Shown: positions 50,844 through 61,254, counted from the first letter of the stretch. The stretch: 64,000 nucleotides of DNA from Calditrichota bacterium (GCA_018644935.1 JABGPL010000006.1:1-64000); one strand, 5' to 3'. Translations and numbers: made by a program. The notes: generated by a model from the sequence alone, not told the origin.

Positions 50844-52973
50844 TTATTTTAGGAGGAATAACTTCTGTGACATCACAATTTCACCCATCGTAAATTTAGC
50901 GATATATATTCCGGATGGCGAATGGGTAGCATCCCAGGTTACCTTGTACTCACCTGGCTGCAATCGTCCCTTGATTAGATTCTGTATCAGTCTCCCTTGA
51001 GTGTCGTAAATACTAATATTAGCATCTGCCCGGGTGTGGACTCGATAATCAATTGTAACTTTACCATTAAAGGGATTTGGGTGGGCAGAAATGCTTGAAC
51101 TAGTTGGCACAAAGGCAACCTCTTTATCCATATCCGGAACATCAGTGTTTTCTGTATTATACATCAAAGAAAATTTCCAGTTCAGATCCACAGGTTCGCA
51201 AGGAAACCATCCTTGAAAACCGTTATTAGTATTCCATACTTTGTAAACATATGTTTTTAAAACCACCCCATCCACATCCACAGATTCAGCGCCAATCCAG
51301 TTGCTGGGATAAAAATTGACTGGATGGACACCTGTTGGGCTTGGATCACCATCTCGTAAATCGTTGCCTCGCCCCCATGCCTTAGGCATATCTCCATCAA
51401 TTTCTAATCGAGCCAATTTAGTTACCGAATATTTTTCTACAATGTAGTTGCCCTCAGGGCAATTTTCGGTTTCGTCTGTATCAAACTCATGATCAAAATA
51501 CATCTGACCAGTATAGTCATTAACGCAAGAATCACAACCTGTAATAAGTTGATTATTTGGCATAGGATAATGAACTATCACCCAAGGATCTTTGAGCCTT
51601 TCAATAGCTTTCCCGGCGTCAACCATCCCGTAACCCAATTCAGTGCAATGGTCACCAAGAGCTGTCGAAAAATCAACGTTGTAGTTTCTAACTCCTTGGG
51701 CAGTGGCGCAAATCAGACCTCTAATGTCTTCGTTGGTGAGTGCAGCAGTACCCGAATAAACACCACGAGAATATCCTAATAAAAAACCTGCTAAACCGGC
51801 GACTTGAGGAGTAGCAACGGATGTGCCATTAGGCCATGTATATCCACCACCTGCTTGAGCTGCTTTGATGCTCGTACCGGGAGCAACAACGTCAACATAT
51901 GTTCCATGATTTGAGCCACCCGATCCCCAATCAAATGGAATTGCCCGAAGACCCTCAGGACCAGTAGCACCGACGGAAATTATACCAGGGTGTGTATGAG
52001 CGATAGTAATGTTATCCTGAAACTGATTCTCGTTTCCTGTGAGTAAACAAACTATTCTACCGTAGGTATGTGCTTCTGCAACAGCTATGCTCCAGTTATA
52101 ACTATTAAAACTATAGCTTATATTGATAACATCACAATCACCATCGTAGTCTGCATGGTAAATTTCTCTAATTTTTGCAGGGACATTACCACTAACCTGC
52201 CTTGAAAACAAACCAGCTTCCCACTCTATTCCTGCAATTCCACTATCGTTATTTGAATTTGCCATCATAACGCTGGCAACCGCGGTGCCGTGGCTAATGG
52301 TTCTAAACAGATCGGATCCGTTTAAATCTCTACCATCAAGTTCTTCGTGGCTAAAATCTACACCTGAATCAAGGATTCCCAGACGAATTTCAGGACTACC
52401 TTGATATTCATCAAAGGCAGGTTGCATGTTAATGTCCATACAACTATGATTTGCCATGGTATAAGTTGTAGAGTGCAAATTGGCTTGAATAGTGACCCAG
52501 TTGTTTACATCATTTTCCTGACTAGGTTGAGGGTAATGATCATCGTTAGGCCAAGTACCTGGGATAGGAGGAAAAACTGCATTTGCATATCCGACCTCAT
52601 CTAGTCCTTGCAGGTCGGTGACCATGTCTTCGTAATCTTCACCTTCCGGAATTGGGACATTGAACACCTTTCCGAAATTGAACCCTTTTAATTCTGCCCC
52701 AACTGCTGAGATGATGTCAACGTCATCTGTATCAAAATCAGGGTATTCTGTTAATATCTCTTCAACTGAATAGTTATCCATGAAATCTTCTACATCTTCT
52801 GAGGTCACAACGGCAATCTCTTCTTCAGTATCTACATCCCTTTCTACACCTTCAAGAAAGAAGACCTCAATGTGAGTCGGGTCATCACAAAGTCCAAGTT
52901 GAACCTGAGCAATGAGGAGTAAAATCAAAAATAAAACTGTAAAGTGTTTTAACATATCATTCTCCTTATTCAA
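50844..52973 (-). CDS. Secreted subtilisin-like (S8) serine protease with T9SS-like sorting domain
   Basis: Asp RLGILDSGVDFSHEEL; His SHGTAVASVMMANSNNDSGIAGI; Ser NGTSVATPQVAGLAGFLLG; tail SAHPNPFNGKVTIDYRV...SGIYIAKFTMG. Confidence 0.92.
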   Translation of the reverse strand: MNKENDMLKHFTVLFLILLLIAQVQLGLCDDPTHIEVFFLEGVERDVDTEEEIAVVTSEDVEDFMDNYSVEEILTEYPDFDTDDVDIISAVGAELKGFNFGKVFNVPIPEGEDYEDMVTDLQGLDEVGYANAVFPPIPGTWPNDDHYPQPSQENDVNNWVTIQANLHSTTYTMANHSCMDINMQPAFDEYQGSPEIRLGILDSGVDFSHEELDGRDLNGSDLFRTISHGTAVASVMMANSNNDSGIAGIEWEAGLFSRQVSGNVPAKIREIYHADYDGDCDVINISYSFNSYNWSIAVAEAHTYGRIVCLLTGNENQFQDNITIAHTHPGIISVGATGPEGLRAIPFDWGSGGSNHGTYVDVVAPGTSIKAAQAGGGYTWPNGTSVATPQVAGLAGFLLGYSRGVYSGTAALTNEDIRGLICATAQGVRNYNVDFSTALGDHCTELGYGMVDAGKAIERLKDPWVIVHYPMPNNQLITGCDSCVNDYTGQMYFDHEFDTDETENCPEGNYIVEKYSVTKLARLEIDGDMPKAWGRGNDLRDGDPSPTGVHPVNFYPSNWIGAESVDVDGVVLKTYVYKVWNTNNGFQGWFPCEPVDLNWKFSLMYNTENTDVPDMDKEVAFVPTSSSISAHPNPFNGKVTIDYRVHTRADANISIYDTQGRLIQNLIKGRLQPGEYKVTWDATHSPSGIYIAKFTMGEIVMSQKLFLLK

Positions 52974-52981
52974 AATAATAA

Positions 52982-53923
52982 TTATGGGTAAATCTGAAAC
53001 GCCTCGGCACCATCATCATTCATAATCCAAATGGCATTCTGATTGTGGTAAATGGGTTGCTCACTAGGGGATGTGTAAATAATTCTCTTACCATCGAACG
53101 ACCAATTTGCAAATCTCCCAAAAGAAGAAGATAGCTTCGTCATATTTTCACCTATAGAATTAAAGGTGTAAATACAATCCAGATATGTAAATACTATTCT
53201 TCCATCAGCCGGCGAAATCGATAATCCAAAAAAATTCGCCGTCCCGCTTGCAAAAAGAACGCTAAGGTTCTCGCCTGAAGTGTCAATAGCTGAAATACTG
53301 TAATCTAAATTACTCATGAATGCAATTCGATGATTTCCTGGAAACCAATTAGGATACATACCATTGACGTTCGTTCCATTCCGAGAGAGTGTTTTATACT
53401 CCCTACCATCAACCTTTGCAATAATAATTAGGGGTTTCCCCGCCTCTGTATATTGATTATAAGCAATATAACTCCCGTCGTTGGAAATTGTAGTGGAAGC
53501 TCCACCAGTATTTCCGGGAATTACTCTTTTGCTTTGGGAAAGGCGATCCATAATGACTATTTTTCCCTGATTGTAAAGATCATTAAAAATAACACTATCT
53601 CCATCTGGTGTAAAAATCATTCGTGTAGGGAGAAGAATAGCATATATGAAATTTAATTCTTGAGTAGCAGGTTTGTATGACCAGATCCCACAAGAGTCTT
53701 CATCAGTGATAGGGTGGTTTTCGTCATTAAATCCACTCGGCTTGAACCAATGGAAGAGTATTTCTTCACCATTCGGGCTGAGAACCGGGTGTGAAAATTC
53801 AGTGTAAATAAAACTGGGCGCTTGGATTTCAGAGTTTGTTGAGAAGTTACAACCAATGTGAATTATCAGGCAAATGAAACCAAGATAGTATTTAATTTTT
53901 TGACTCTGCATCCAATCTCCCAA
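52982..53923 (-). CDS. TolB-like beta-propeller lipoprotein
   Basis: Lipobox-like YLGFICLIIHIGCN; repeated SPNGEEILFHW, SNDGSYIAYNQ, SPADGRIVFTY, SFDGKRIIYTSPS. Confidence 0.7.
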   Translation of the reverse strand: MGDWMQSQKIKYYLGFICLIIHIGCNFSTNSEIQAPSFIYTEFSHPVLSPNGEEILFHWFKPSGFNDENHPITDEDSCGIWSYKPATQELNFIYAILLPTRMIFTPDGDSVIFNDLYNQGKIVIMDRLSQSKRVIPGNTGGASTTISNDGSYIAYNQYTEAGKPLIIIAKVDGREYKTLSRNGTNVNGMYPNWFPGNHRIAFMSNLDYSISAIDTSGENLSVLFASGTANFFGLSISPADGRIVFTYLDCIYTFNSIGENMTKLSSSFGRFANWSFDGKRIIYTSPSEQPIYHNQNAIWIMNDDGAEAFQIYP

Positions 53924-54441
53924 AATTATTATTTAAGCAAAGAATACTGTCAGCCAACTTGTTCTCAGCTTTTCTTAACTAAGCTTATTTTCTTTTCTCA
54001 AAGAGGGCACTTCCAGACCTATATAAACTCAAAATGCCCCACGCCACAATGGCACAGAGCTATACTCTTCTTAGGTAATCCACTTGAAAATATCAGTTGT
54101 AAACATAATCTACCCACCCTGATCAAAGTTCTCGGAAATTCAAACTATCCAGACTCAAATTCAAAAATTAGTGAAATAAAATACTGATCGCCAATCTTTC
54201 TTAATTACAGGTTAAATTAACAAAAAATAGAATTTTCGATTTACCAACGCTTAAAATATATACTAGTCTTTATGAAAAGACAAGATACAATTATACACAA
54301 ATCAGTTTTTCAAAATTCACTTCAATGGTTAACATTTCACTCCTGAATATACATTCAGTAGGTGGAAGAAAGACCAAATAGTGTTTATTTAGCTACCCGG
54401 ATTCAGATCCTGGCGAAATTGGGAATTTTCGGAATTATACT

Positions 54442-54801
54442 TTACAAAAACAATCCTTTCAGTTTTTCCTTATCCTCCTGCAACTCACCTGGCTGCCCTT
54501 CAAACGAGACTATTCCCAGTTTAATAGAGTAAACTCTCTGACATATTTCCAGGACTTCGCGTACTTTTTGATCGACGATCAGAAAAGTTGCACTGGTTTC
54601 GGCGTTGATTTGGACTATCTTTTCAAAAAAGGAACGAACAGATTTCGGAGAGAGACCAAGTGAAGGTTCGTCGAGCATCAGCTGCTTGGGTTTGGGGATT
54701 AGGGCTCTTGCAATACGAGCATCTTCTACCCACCTCCAGAGAGTTTTCCAGCATCCTGCTTGGCGCGATCTTTCAAGATTTGGATAGAGTAAGAAATTCA
54801 A
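54442..54801 (-). pseudogene. Decayed branched-chain amino-acid ABC transporter ATPase (LivF-like) fragment
   Basis: ARALIPKPKQLMLDEPSLGLSPKSVRSFFEKIVQINAETSATFLIVDQKVREVLEICQRVYSIKLG; the LSGGG signature is only recovered in another frame and is followed by TAG. Confidence 0.8.
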
Positions 54802-54813
54802 TCGTGCATTAAT

Positions 54814-55023
54814 TCAGTGCATTTCCTCTATCTCACTCAATTTCCATTTCACAAATGCCACAAACTCCGGCTTTCTGTAAAGGAGATATTTCCCATTCTT
54901 GCCAACTGCCCGTGGGAAATTCGGGGTGTTTGCCCAGCGATGGATGGTCGAGTTTGATACAAAGAGACTATAACTTCGTGCGATTTCGAGCATCTGCGAC
55001 CGGTTAATCAAGGCATTATCCAT
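54814..55023 (-). CDS. Small HTH (AlpA/MerR-like) DNA-binding protein
   Basis: MLEIARSYSLFVSNSTIHRWANTPNFPRAVGKNGKYLLYRKPEFVAFVKWKL. Confidence 0.65.
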   Translation of the reverse strand: MDNALINRSQMLEIARSYSLFVSNSTIHRWANTPNFPRAVGKNGKYLLYRKPEFVAFVKWKLSEIEEMH

Positions 55024-55417
55024 CTGTGTTAAGCTTCCGTTTTAATAGTTTAACCAACTCTTCCTTCGAACGCAATGCCCCGATCTTATGCTTCGTAATC
55101 AGGGATTTGAGTTGACTCCCTTTCAGTGAACCCAGATTAACATCCATCTCAAGAGTGTTGAGTAACCGGATAAAATAGTTTTTCTTGCGGGCAATTGTGA
55201 TGCCATTATTCAGAGCCAGCTTCTGTAGCTGCTTGATGGATAATTTATCAAAATCGCCTAGCAAAAACGCAGTTCTAACCTTGACCACCTTGCCTTGTTT
55301 CTTGATGGCTAATTCAACGATCTCGGATGGCACGAGGATGCAGTCGAAGTTTTCTTTCTTCGATGCAACCTGAATGGCAATCGCCCAGACATAGAGATGT
55401 TTAGATGAATTAGTCAT
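55016..55417 (-). CDS. Phage protein with two SAP/HeH-like motifs
   Basis: Likely start ATG 55417 (MTNSSKHLYVW); LSIKQLQKLALNNGITIARKKNYFIRLL...LRSKEELVKLLKRKL, homologous to the C-terminus of 19703..20239. Confidence 0.55.
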   Translation of the reverse strand: MTNSSKHLYVWAIAIQVASKKENFDCILVPSEIVELAIKKQGKVVKVRTAFLLGDFDKLSIKQLQKLALNNGITIARKKNYFIRLLNTLEMDVNLGSLKGSQLKSLITKHKIGALRSKEELVKLLKRKLNTDG

Positions 55418-55419
55418 TT

Positions 55420-56328
55420 TCAATGCACCGGTTGTCCCGATCGGCAGACCCTCGCCCGGGCTGCATAGACGAGACAACGGCACATTACGTGCCGAGGTAA
55501 TGGGGGAGCTTTATTGATAAAAAACTCCTTACCACCCAATGGACCGCACTCCGGACAAGTTCGCTCATCACCTGCGGTCACCCATACAATTCTCCTCACC
55601 CCGATCTGGTTGTAAAACTTGTTCCGTCCATGACCATAAACCCTCAAGGTTTCAGTCCTAGTTATCACTTCAACTCGTGTTTGTGCTGTTTTGAAAACCG
55701 TCTTTCCTGCCAATCGAAACTCATCTGGATCGGTAATAACACCCCCGATTTTTTCTCCGATCTTTGCAATTGAATCACCTGTCACTATTCCGACTGAAAT
55801 CTGCTGTTTGATGTGATCAGCCAATTCTCGAGTGACATTACCCAAGAGCTGAAGGTTAAATTTCACCAGAAAATCCAATGCTGATTGATCTATTAGACTC
55901 ATCACCTGTCCAGCCAGTTTGACTCGGTCTATATGTGAAAGGTTTTCGTAATGAGGAAATTTCAATTCACTGAACTCTCCGATGCTGCTGGTAATTCCGT
56001 TCAGGAAAGAATCCTTGATAGTGGTTTTCATGATCACCGTCTGGTCTCTTTTCATATCTCTGATTATTTCATCGATCCCTTTCTGAATGCCTCGAAGTTG
56101 TTCCTGCCGAATCTCCAGTCCATTTTTCAATAGCTGTGTATCGCCAATGTCGACCAATTTGGCTTTAACATGCATCTCAGCCGTGCGCAGCACTTTCAAC
56201 ATCGAATTGACCTGTCGTTCGATGTAAAGGTCGCGCGAGTGGAGACTCCGCAAGACGGCTCGCTGGATTTGTTCGGCTTGAGTCAATCCAGCATCTCCAC
56301 TTTTACGGATTTCAGAAACTGCCGGCAA
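55420..56328 (-). CDS. Phage minor head protein (Mu gpF / SPP1 gp7-like)
   Basis: TRTETLRVYGHGRNKFYNQIGVRRIVWVTAGDERTCPECGPLGGKEFFINKAPPLPRHVMCRCLVYAA. Confidence 0.85.
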   Translation of the reverse strand: MPAVSEIRKSGDAGLTQAEQIQRAVLRSLHSRDLYIERQVNSMLKVLRTAEMHVKAKLVDIGDTQLLKNGLEIRQEQLRGIQKGIDEIIRDMKRDQTVIMKTTIKDSFLNGITSSIGEFSELKFPHYENLSHIDRVKLAGQVMSLIDQSALDFLVKFNLQLLGNVTRELADHIKQQISVGIVTGDSIAKIGEKIGGVITDPDEFRLAGKTVFKTAQTRVEVITRTETLRVYGHGRNKFYNQIGVRRIVWVTAGDERTCPECGPLGGKEFFINKAPPLPRHVMCRCLVYAARARVCRSGQPVH

Positions 56329-57848
56329 GCACCCTGATCAAATCGTCGCTCCTCATCTGTTACAGTACATTTATTATTATCAGCATCAAAAAATCCACAC
56401 TCGTCGCAGATATGATCTTCTCCAGCAGTCGTATACATCCCCTCTGCCTCAGATTTGTCTTCTTTTTCGACTCGTGAGTTCTCCTTAACCTTATCCATGC
56501 CCAGCATCTCGCGCGCCGTCTGCACCGACATAACTCCCATCTGCACAAGTGAAACAATATCCTTGATGTCCCAGGACATGTCCACCAGCGTCCCCTCTTT
56601 AGTTCGATTAGATTTTTCGACATCGGGATTCAAATCCATCTTGGTCTGGATCGTGTTTTTGGAGATCAGATTGCGGTCATAAAGCTCGATCAGCAGTTTC
56701 TTAACATCAATCTCATTGGTCAGATCGACGTCGGAAAATATGTATTGAATTTTCTTTTCTGCATAACCTTTCATTTCCTTCCAATCATCGAATATCCAAT
56801 CGAGAATCTCACGAGCAACCTGCTTGATTTCTTTAAGCATGATAACCATCTTCTGGAAGGCGATGGACGCGGTGGCAAAGTTAGGTCCATCTCCAGTTAC
56901 CAAAGATTTAGCAACACCAAGTGCCACGATTATATCTTCTTTGACCTCCTTGACCTTATCCTCAGTGTTGAGCACTTGTCCCTCAGTGCCGTAAGTCTCA
57001 GCGCGGACATAGAACGGAACAACTAATCCGGATTTCAAATCCATCTTATTAATCTGATCGCGAATGGTCGAGATCATCTTCTGGGTGGGCATGATCACCT
57101 TATCACCGTATTTACCTCCGACGAGAATAAACCTCAACGGTGTTGTCCAGCGTTTGGCTATCGCACGTTGTGCTCGTCGATAATCCCGCAGCAGTTCAAT
57201 AGACTCGAACGCCGGTGTCACCATCGAATTACCCCGGTGTGAAAACTGTGGAGCATTCCATTTCCGGTGGATCATCTGGTCAAGTGGAAGTTCTATTTCA
57301 TCTCCAACAGAACCACTTTCAGCTTCTGGTTTTTGGATTGCCTTAAGCAATTCACCATTTTCGAATTCAAAATCAACGGATGATGGATTGACGCAGATCA
57401 ACTTGACAATATCGTTGTGTTCACCCTTTGAGGGTGCTCCACCCGATCCATAACGCTTATACCCAATGCACTCACCCTTCACCAGAAGCTGCAGAATCAT
57501 ATCCTTCAGAAACCGGTTCATATTAAGTGAATTGAATAACTGAGTACCCTCAGATCGCGCTGATTCATCGTCTGAAATTATCTTCACCTGATCACCAATG
57601 GCAAATGTCCGCCAGGTATTGATGGTGTTGGAGACGATCGGCTCCTCGCAATAATATTCCCATGCTTTACGTGCCCGTTCCTTCCAGTCGGTAGGGATAC
57701 CCTTGATTTCATACTCCGAGCTGAACACCCCGGATGCGAGATTTGCGGCGGTTCCCATCAACTCCTCATCAACAACAATTGTTGTAACGGTTTCGGAGTT
57801 TTCGACCTCATTATCCAGCGATGGGGGTGTTTTCGTATCAGTCTTCAT
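56283..57848 (-). CDS. Phage portal protein
   Basis: 521 aa upstream of the minor head gene and downstream of terminase; WEYYCEEPIVSNTINTWRTFAIGD, VNPSSVDFEFENGELLKAI, VKEDIIVALGVAKSLVTGDGPNFATASIAFQKMV. Confidence 0.85.
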   Translation of the reverse strand: MKTDTKTPPSLDNEVENSETVTTIVVDEELMGTAANLASGVFSSEYEIKGIPTDWKERARKAWEYYCEEPIVSNTINTWRTFAIGDQVKIISDDESARSEGTQLFNSLNMNRFLKDMILQLLVKGECIGYKRYGSGGAPSKGEHNDIVKLICVNPSSVDFEFENGELLKAIQKPEAESGSVGDEIELPLDQMIHRKWNAPQFSHRGNSMVTPAFESIELLRDYRRAQRAIAKRWTTPLRFILVGGKYGDKVIMPTQKMISTIRDQINKMDLKSGLVVPFYVRAETYGTEGQVLNTEDKVKEVKEDIIVALGVAKSLVTGDGPNFATASIAFQKMVIMLKEIKQVAREILDWIFDDWKEMKGYAEKKIQYIFSDVDLTNEIDVKKLLIELYDRNLISKNTIQTKMDLNPDVEKSNRTKEGTLVDMSWDIKDIVSLVQMGVMSVQTAREMLGMDKVKENSRVEKEDKSEAEGMYTTAGEDHICDECGFFDADNNKCTVTDEERRFDQGACRQFLKSVKVEMLD

Positions 57849-57880
57849 GAAGCCTCCCCGCTTTCAAATTTCGCATTAAT

Positions 57881-58246
57881 TTAATCATAGAGAAAACATA
57901 CCTTTTCACTTTCCGGACGTAGGTCGAGATGGATGAAGGTCTTGGCGATACCGATCCCGTTAAAGCCAAGTTTACCTGCATTGCGAATGATGTCGATTCG
58001 CAGATTGCTGTCTGGGCAAGCGATATCCACTGCCAGACCGTTCAGGTGCCAGGAATGTCGCGCGCCTCCTATCGCGCGGTTGTGCTTTTCGCAGCGTGCA
58101 CCGGAAGTAACCGTTAGCGGTTTATCCAGCAGGGCACGTAGTGCCTCGACACACACCAACAGTTCTGGTGCGACAGTCTTTTCACAACCGCAGCTGCAGT
58201 CCAATTCCTTGTCCGTGAAATGAGTCCTGATTGTCTTGTTTGCCAT
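57881..58246 (-). CDS. Peptidase M15-family protein (endolysin-type)
   Basis: HFTDKELDCSCGCEKTVAPELLVCVEALRALLDKPLTVTSGARCEKHNRAIGGARHSWHLNGLAVDI...FIHLDLR. Confidence 0.88.
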   Translation of the reverse strand: MANKTIRTHFTDKELDCSCGCEKTVAPELLVCVEALRALLDKPLTVTSGARCEKHNRAIGGARHSWHLNGLAVDIACPDSNLRIDIIRNAGKLGFNGIGIAKTFIHLDLRPESEKVCFLYD

Positions 58247-58280
58247 TTTATCCCTTTCTTGATTTTTACTTTATCACTTA

Positions 58281-59831
58281 TTAAAAAATCGCATTCGTCG
58301 CCATGGGAGCGACATAGACTTCTTCGTAATGCGGGTCAAGCCCATCCAACTTTTCCACTTCTCTTCTCAGGAAAGCACAACGTGTTGAGTCCACGATATG
58401 ATCGTTGCCTTTCGAGTAGACCACACGTCCGTTTTGCAACGTGTAAGTGTGCGTGGTGAACTCGTTTTCGATGTCGATATCATCAATCGGAAAAATTGCC
58501 TTACGTTTAGCAAGAGCCCGATTGATCAGAGACGTCATGTATTCTTTTGTTCGTTTGCGAACCGGTTTAGTGTCATCATCATAACCGATCACTGTCGCTC
58601 CACCAAAATCGAATCCCCGCACCTTGCTTTCAAAATCCTGCCCACGGAACTTGTCCAGGCTTTTCAGATCTTGAGCCACTGATAATCCGTTCCCACCATT
58701 ATCGATCCCGATTCCTCTTGGATCATAGTAACGGTCAATCAGCGCGATAATATCCGCCAGTGCAGGATAAGGGACATGTTCGGCATGCAGTCGAAATATC
58801 AACCGCATCGTTCCAATTTCATTTTCTTTCCAGACAGTTACCTCTGAAGGATCGTTCGTGTAGCCTGTATCCGCTCCAATCCAGAAAAGCCCATCTTCTG
58901 AAGCTAGGCACATCAACAAGTCCAACCGGTCGCGGATTTCATCTTCCGAATCGCAATCTGATAATTCTTCACCGGAAATACTGACTGCCCTGTAGCCATC
59001 ATAAACCTTTTGGCAAAGCTTGAACTGCTCGTGATTGAATGCACCATAAGATGGTCTGCCATGTTCACCCAAGACTTCATGCTGAAAACCTGGTGTATCC
59101 CGACCACCGTAGAAATCAAGCAACTCCTGTTCCCTGTCTTCAGTCCAGTTCGGATTAAATGAGGATGGCCAGTGAAATATCTTCCAACGCTTCTTTTCCT
59201 TAGTCAGACGATAATATGTGGTGTCTCTAAGTCCATTCGGATTTGAATAGAGCCTGAAACGTCCACCTGCATTCAAACACTGCCTGACCGCACGCCAGGC
59301 TTGTTCTGGTAGCCATGCAGCTTCGTCAATCCACACCCGGTCGACGTGCAATGATCGGAATGCCTTCCCGTAATCCCCGCCAGGACGAAAGTGAATCACC
59401 GTCCCGGATATGAACTGCGCTTTGAAATAGGGCTTGCGGGTGATGGCTGAATGTCCGGATTTATTGATAGCAATAGCTGTTGTTAGATCTGGATTTTCTC
59501 CAACTTGAAACTCAAACTCATCAATCAGTGTATCGAGATGTCCCTGATGCGGAGCTGCTACCAGTCCACTTCCTCCCTTGGTGGTAAAAGCGTAATGCAA
59601 CATGTCTGTAACAATGCAAACTGATTTTCCAACATCCCGACCATCCTGGTGAATGATGTTCTTCGATTTACAGCGCAAATCCTTTTTTTGATGATCCCAA
59701 AAATGACGTGCACTACCATCGCGGTTTGATAGAAACACCTCTCCCCATCTGACCGGATCGGTCAGAATCTTCAGCAGGGCTTCTTCTTCGCGCTCAGATA
59801 ACGCGGATAAATCCGTTTTCAATTTTACCAT
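58281..59831 (-). CDS. Terminase large subunit
   Basis: RCKSKNIIHQDGRDVGKSVCIVTDML (Walker A-like); VDRVWIDEAAWLPEQAW (Walker B-like); nuclease-region WIGADTGYTNDPSEVTV and GIGIDNGGNGLSVAQDL. Confidence 0.88.
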   Translation of the reverse strand: MVKLKTDLSALSEREEEALLKILTDPVRWGEVFLSNRDGSARHFWDHQKKDLRCKSKNIIHQDGRDVGKSVCIVTDMLHYAFTTKGGSGLVAAPHQGHLDTLIDEFEFQVGENPDLTTAIAINKSGHSAITRKPYFKAQFISGTVIHFRPGGDYGKAFRSLHVDRVWIDEAAWLPEQAWRAVRQCLNAGGRFRLYSNPNGLRDTTYYRLTKEKKRWKIFHWPSSFNPNWTEDREQELLDFYGGRDTPGFQHEVLGEHGRPSYGAFNHEQFKLCQKVYDGYRAVSISGEELSDCDSEDEIRDRLDLLMCLASEDGLFWIGADTGYTNDPSEVTVWKENEIGTMRLIFRLHAEHVPYPALADIIALIDRYYDPRGIGIDNGGNGLSVAQDLKSLDKFRGQDFESKVRGFDFGGATVIGYDDDTKPVRKRTKEYMTSLINRALAKRKAIFPIDDIDIENEFTTHTYTLQNGRVVYSKGNDHIVDSTRCAFLRREVEKLDGLDPHYEEVYVAPMATNAIF

Positions 59832-59881
59832 CTTACAGTCACATTTATTTCTTTTTTTTGCCTTGACTTTCGCGGTTTAAC

Positions 59882-60814
59882 ATGGCACTGTTGGACATAA
59901 GACTTCACAAACAGAAACAGGAGAACAATTTGAAAATTGAGCAAGCAATAGAACATTTTCTGAATCACCAACTTGCAAATGGCAGGTCTCCACACACGAT
60001 TGGTGCCCAGCAGCGAGATTTGAATCTGCTGCTGAATCATTTTAGCTTTGACCACAATATTCAGAAGATCACATCCACTGACATCGATGGTTTCCTCCTT
60101 TGCGATCCGGTGCAGAAGCAGTCCGATGGCAAACAGAAAATGACAACTTCCATCAATCGCACCCGGGCTTCGATCAAAGGCTTCTTCCGGTGGTTGACCG
60201 ACACTGGCCAGATCGATCATAATCCAGCTATCGGTATCCAGATCAAACACAAGAACCGAAAACCTCCGGTCTTCCTGACTGAGAATGAGAAACGTATCCT
60301 CCTGAAGACAATCCGACATCATAAGGGCTGGCAGGCAAACCGTGATCAGGTAATCGTCAGTCTCTTCCTGCATACTGGCATCAGGTTGTCCGAGCTGGTT
60401 AACCTTGACCTCAAGGATGTCATCTTGCTGGAGAAGAGGATCACTATCCAAGCCAAGGGTGGACAGATAGTCAATCGCTTTCTCAACACCAAACTGCGCA
60501 CAATTCTTCACCGGTACTTGAAAGAGCGCAAACAAATCTTCAGCGAAACCCAGGCACTTTTTCTCAGCCAGTTGCAGAAGAGAATTACCACACGTCAAAT
60601 CCAACGTCGTCTCGACCAGTGGATTGTAAAAGCTGGAATTGACAAGCGAATCACGCCTCACAGCTTGAGGCACAGTTTCGCAACCGGACTGTATGCTCGG
60701 ACCTCGAACATCCTCATCGTTCAACAAGCACTCGGACATGCATCCGTAAACACAACTGAGATTTACGCCCACTTGCTCGACGAGACTCTTGAAGATGCCC
60801 TCGAAACTCTGTAG
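59882..60814 (+). CDS. Tyrosine recombinase/integrase (XerC/D-like)
   Basis: LHTGIRLSELVNLDLKDV; TPHSLRHSFATGLY; QQALGHASVNTTEIYAHLLDE (complete R-H-R-H-Y-type signature). Confidence 0.93.
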   Translation: MALLDIRLHKQKQENNLKIEQAIEHFLNHQLANGRSPHTIGAQQRDLNLLLNHFSFDHNIQKITSTDIDGFLLCDPVQKQSDGKQKMTTSINRTRASIKGFFRWLTDTGQIDHNPAIGIQIKHKNRKPPVFLTENEKRILLKTIRHHKGWQANRDQVIVSLFLHTGIRLSELVNLDLKDVILLEKRITIQAKGGQIVNRFLNTKLRTILHRYLKERKQIFSETQALFLSQLQKRITTRQIQRRLDQWIVKAGIDKRITPHSLRHSFATGLYARTSNILIVQQALGHASVNTTEIYAHLLDETLEDALETL

Positions 60815-60936
60815 CAAAGGGTTTGAGGTCTCTGCATGCTTTCGGATTGAACTGATCCACTCAGTGATATCCAAAAATCCTGAAACCCTTACCAGGGGAG
60901 TGCTTGATGTACATTGAAGAATTGAGATCACTATTA

Positions 60937-61254
60937 TCATTTCCTTGTTTCCTCTTTGAATCCTCTGTAGGGACGATAGCCAACCACTTGACCACCTTGA
61001 TTACGATCCGGTACTTGAAAGTCCTTTCGTAATGGCATTCTCCCTAAGCGATAAGGCCACATATAACAAGAGCTGCAAGTGCATAGCCTGACATCCTTTG
61101 TCGATCCACAAACGCATTCAAGACATTTAAGTCGAACAATCCTGATCAAAGTCGGTACACCGAGCTCCTTACGGATTTCCTTTGATTCTCGACGTGTTTG
61201 CTTTGCTTTTCTGGCTGAAGCCAACTGGTGTGTTTTTTCTCTCTTCATTCTCAT
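60937..61254 (-). CDS. Small Cys-rich (zinc-binding type) phage protein
   Basis: IRIVRLKCLECVCGSTKDVRLCTCSSCYMWPYRLGRMPLRKDFQ. Confidence 0.6.
   Translation of the reverse strand: MRMKREKTHQLASARKAKQTRRESKEIRKELGVPTLIRIVRLKCLECVCGSTKDVRLCTCSSCYMWPYRLGRMPLRKDFQVPDRNQGGQVVGYRPYRGFKEETRK

Noticed and set aside
59825-60940. 371-aa minus-strand ORF
   Set aside because: Antisense to the integrase gene, which has full catalytic motifs; composition not protein-like by eye.
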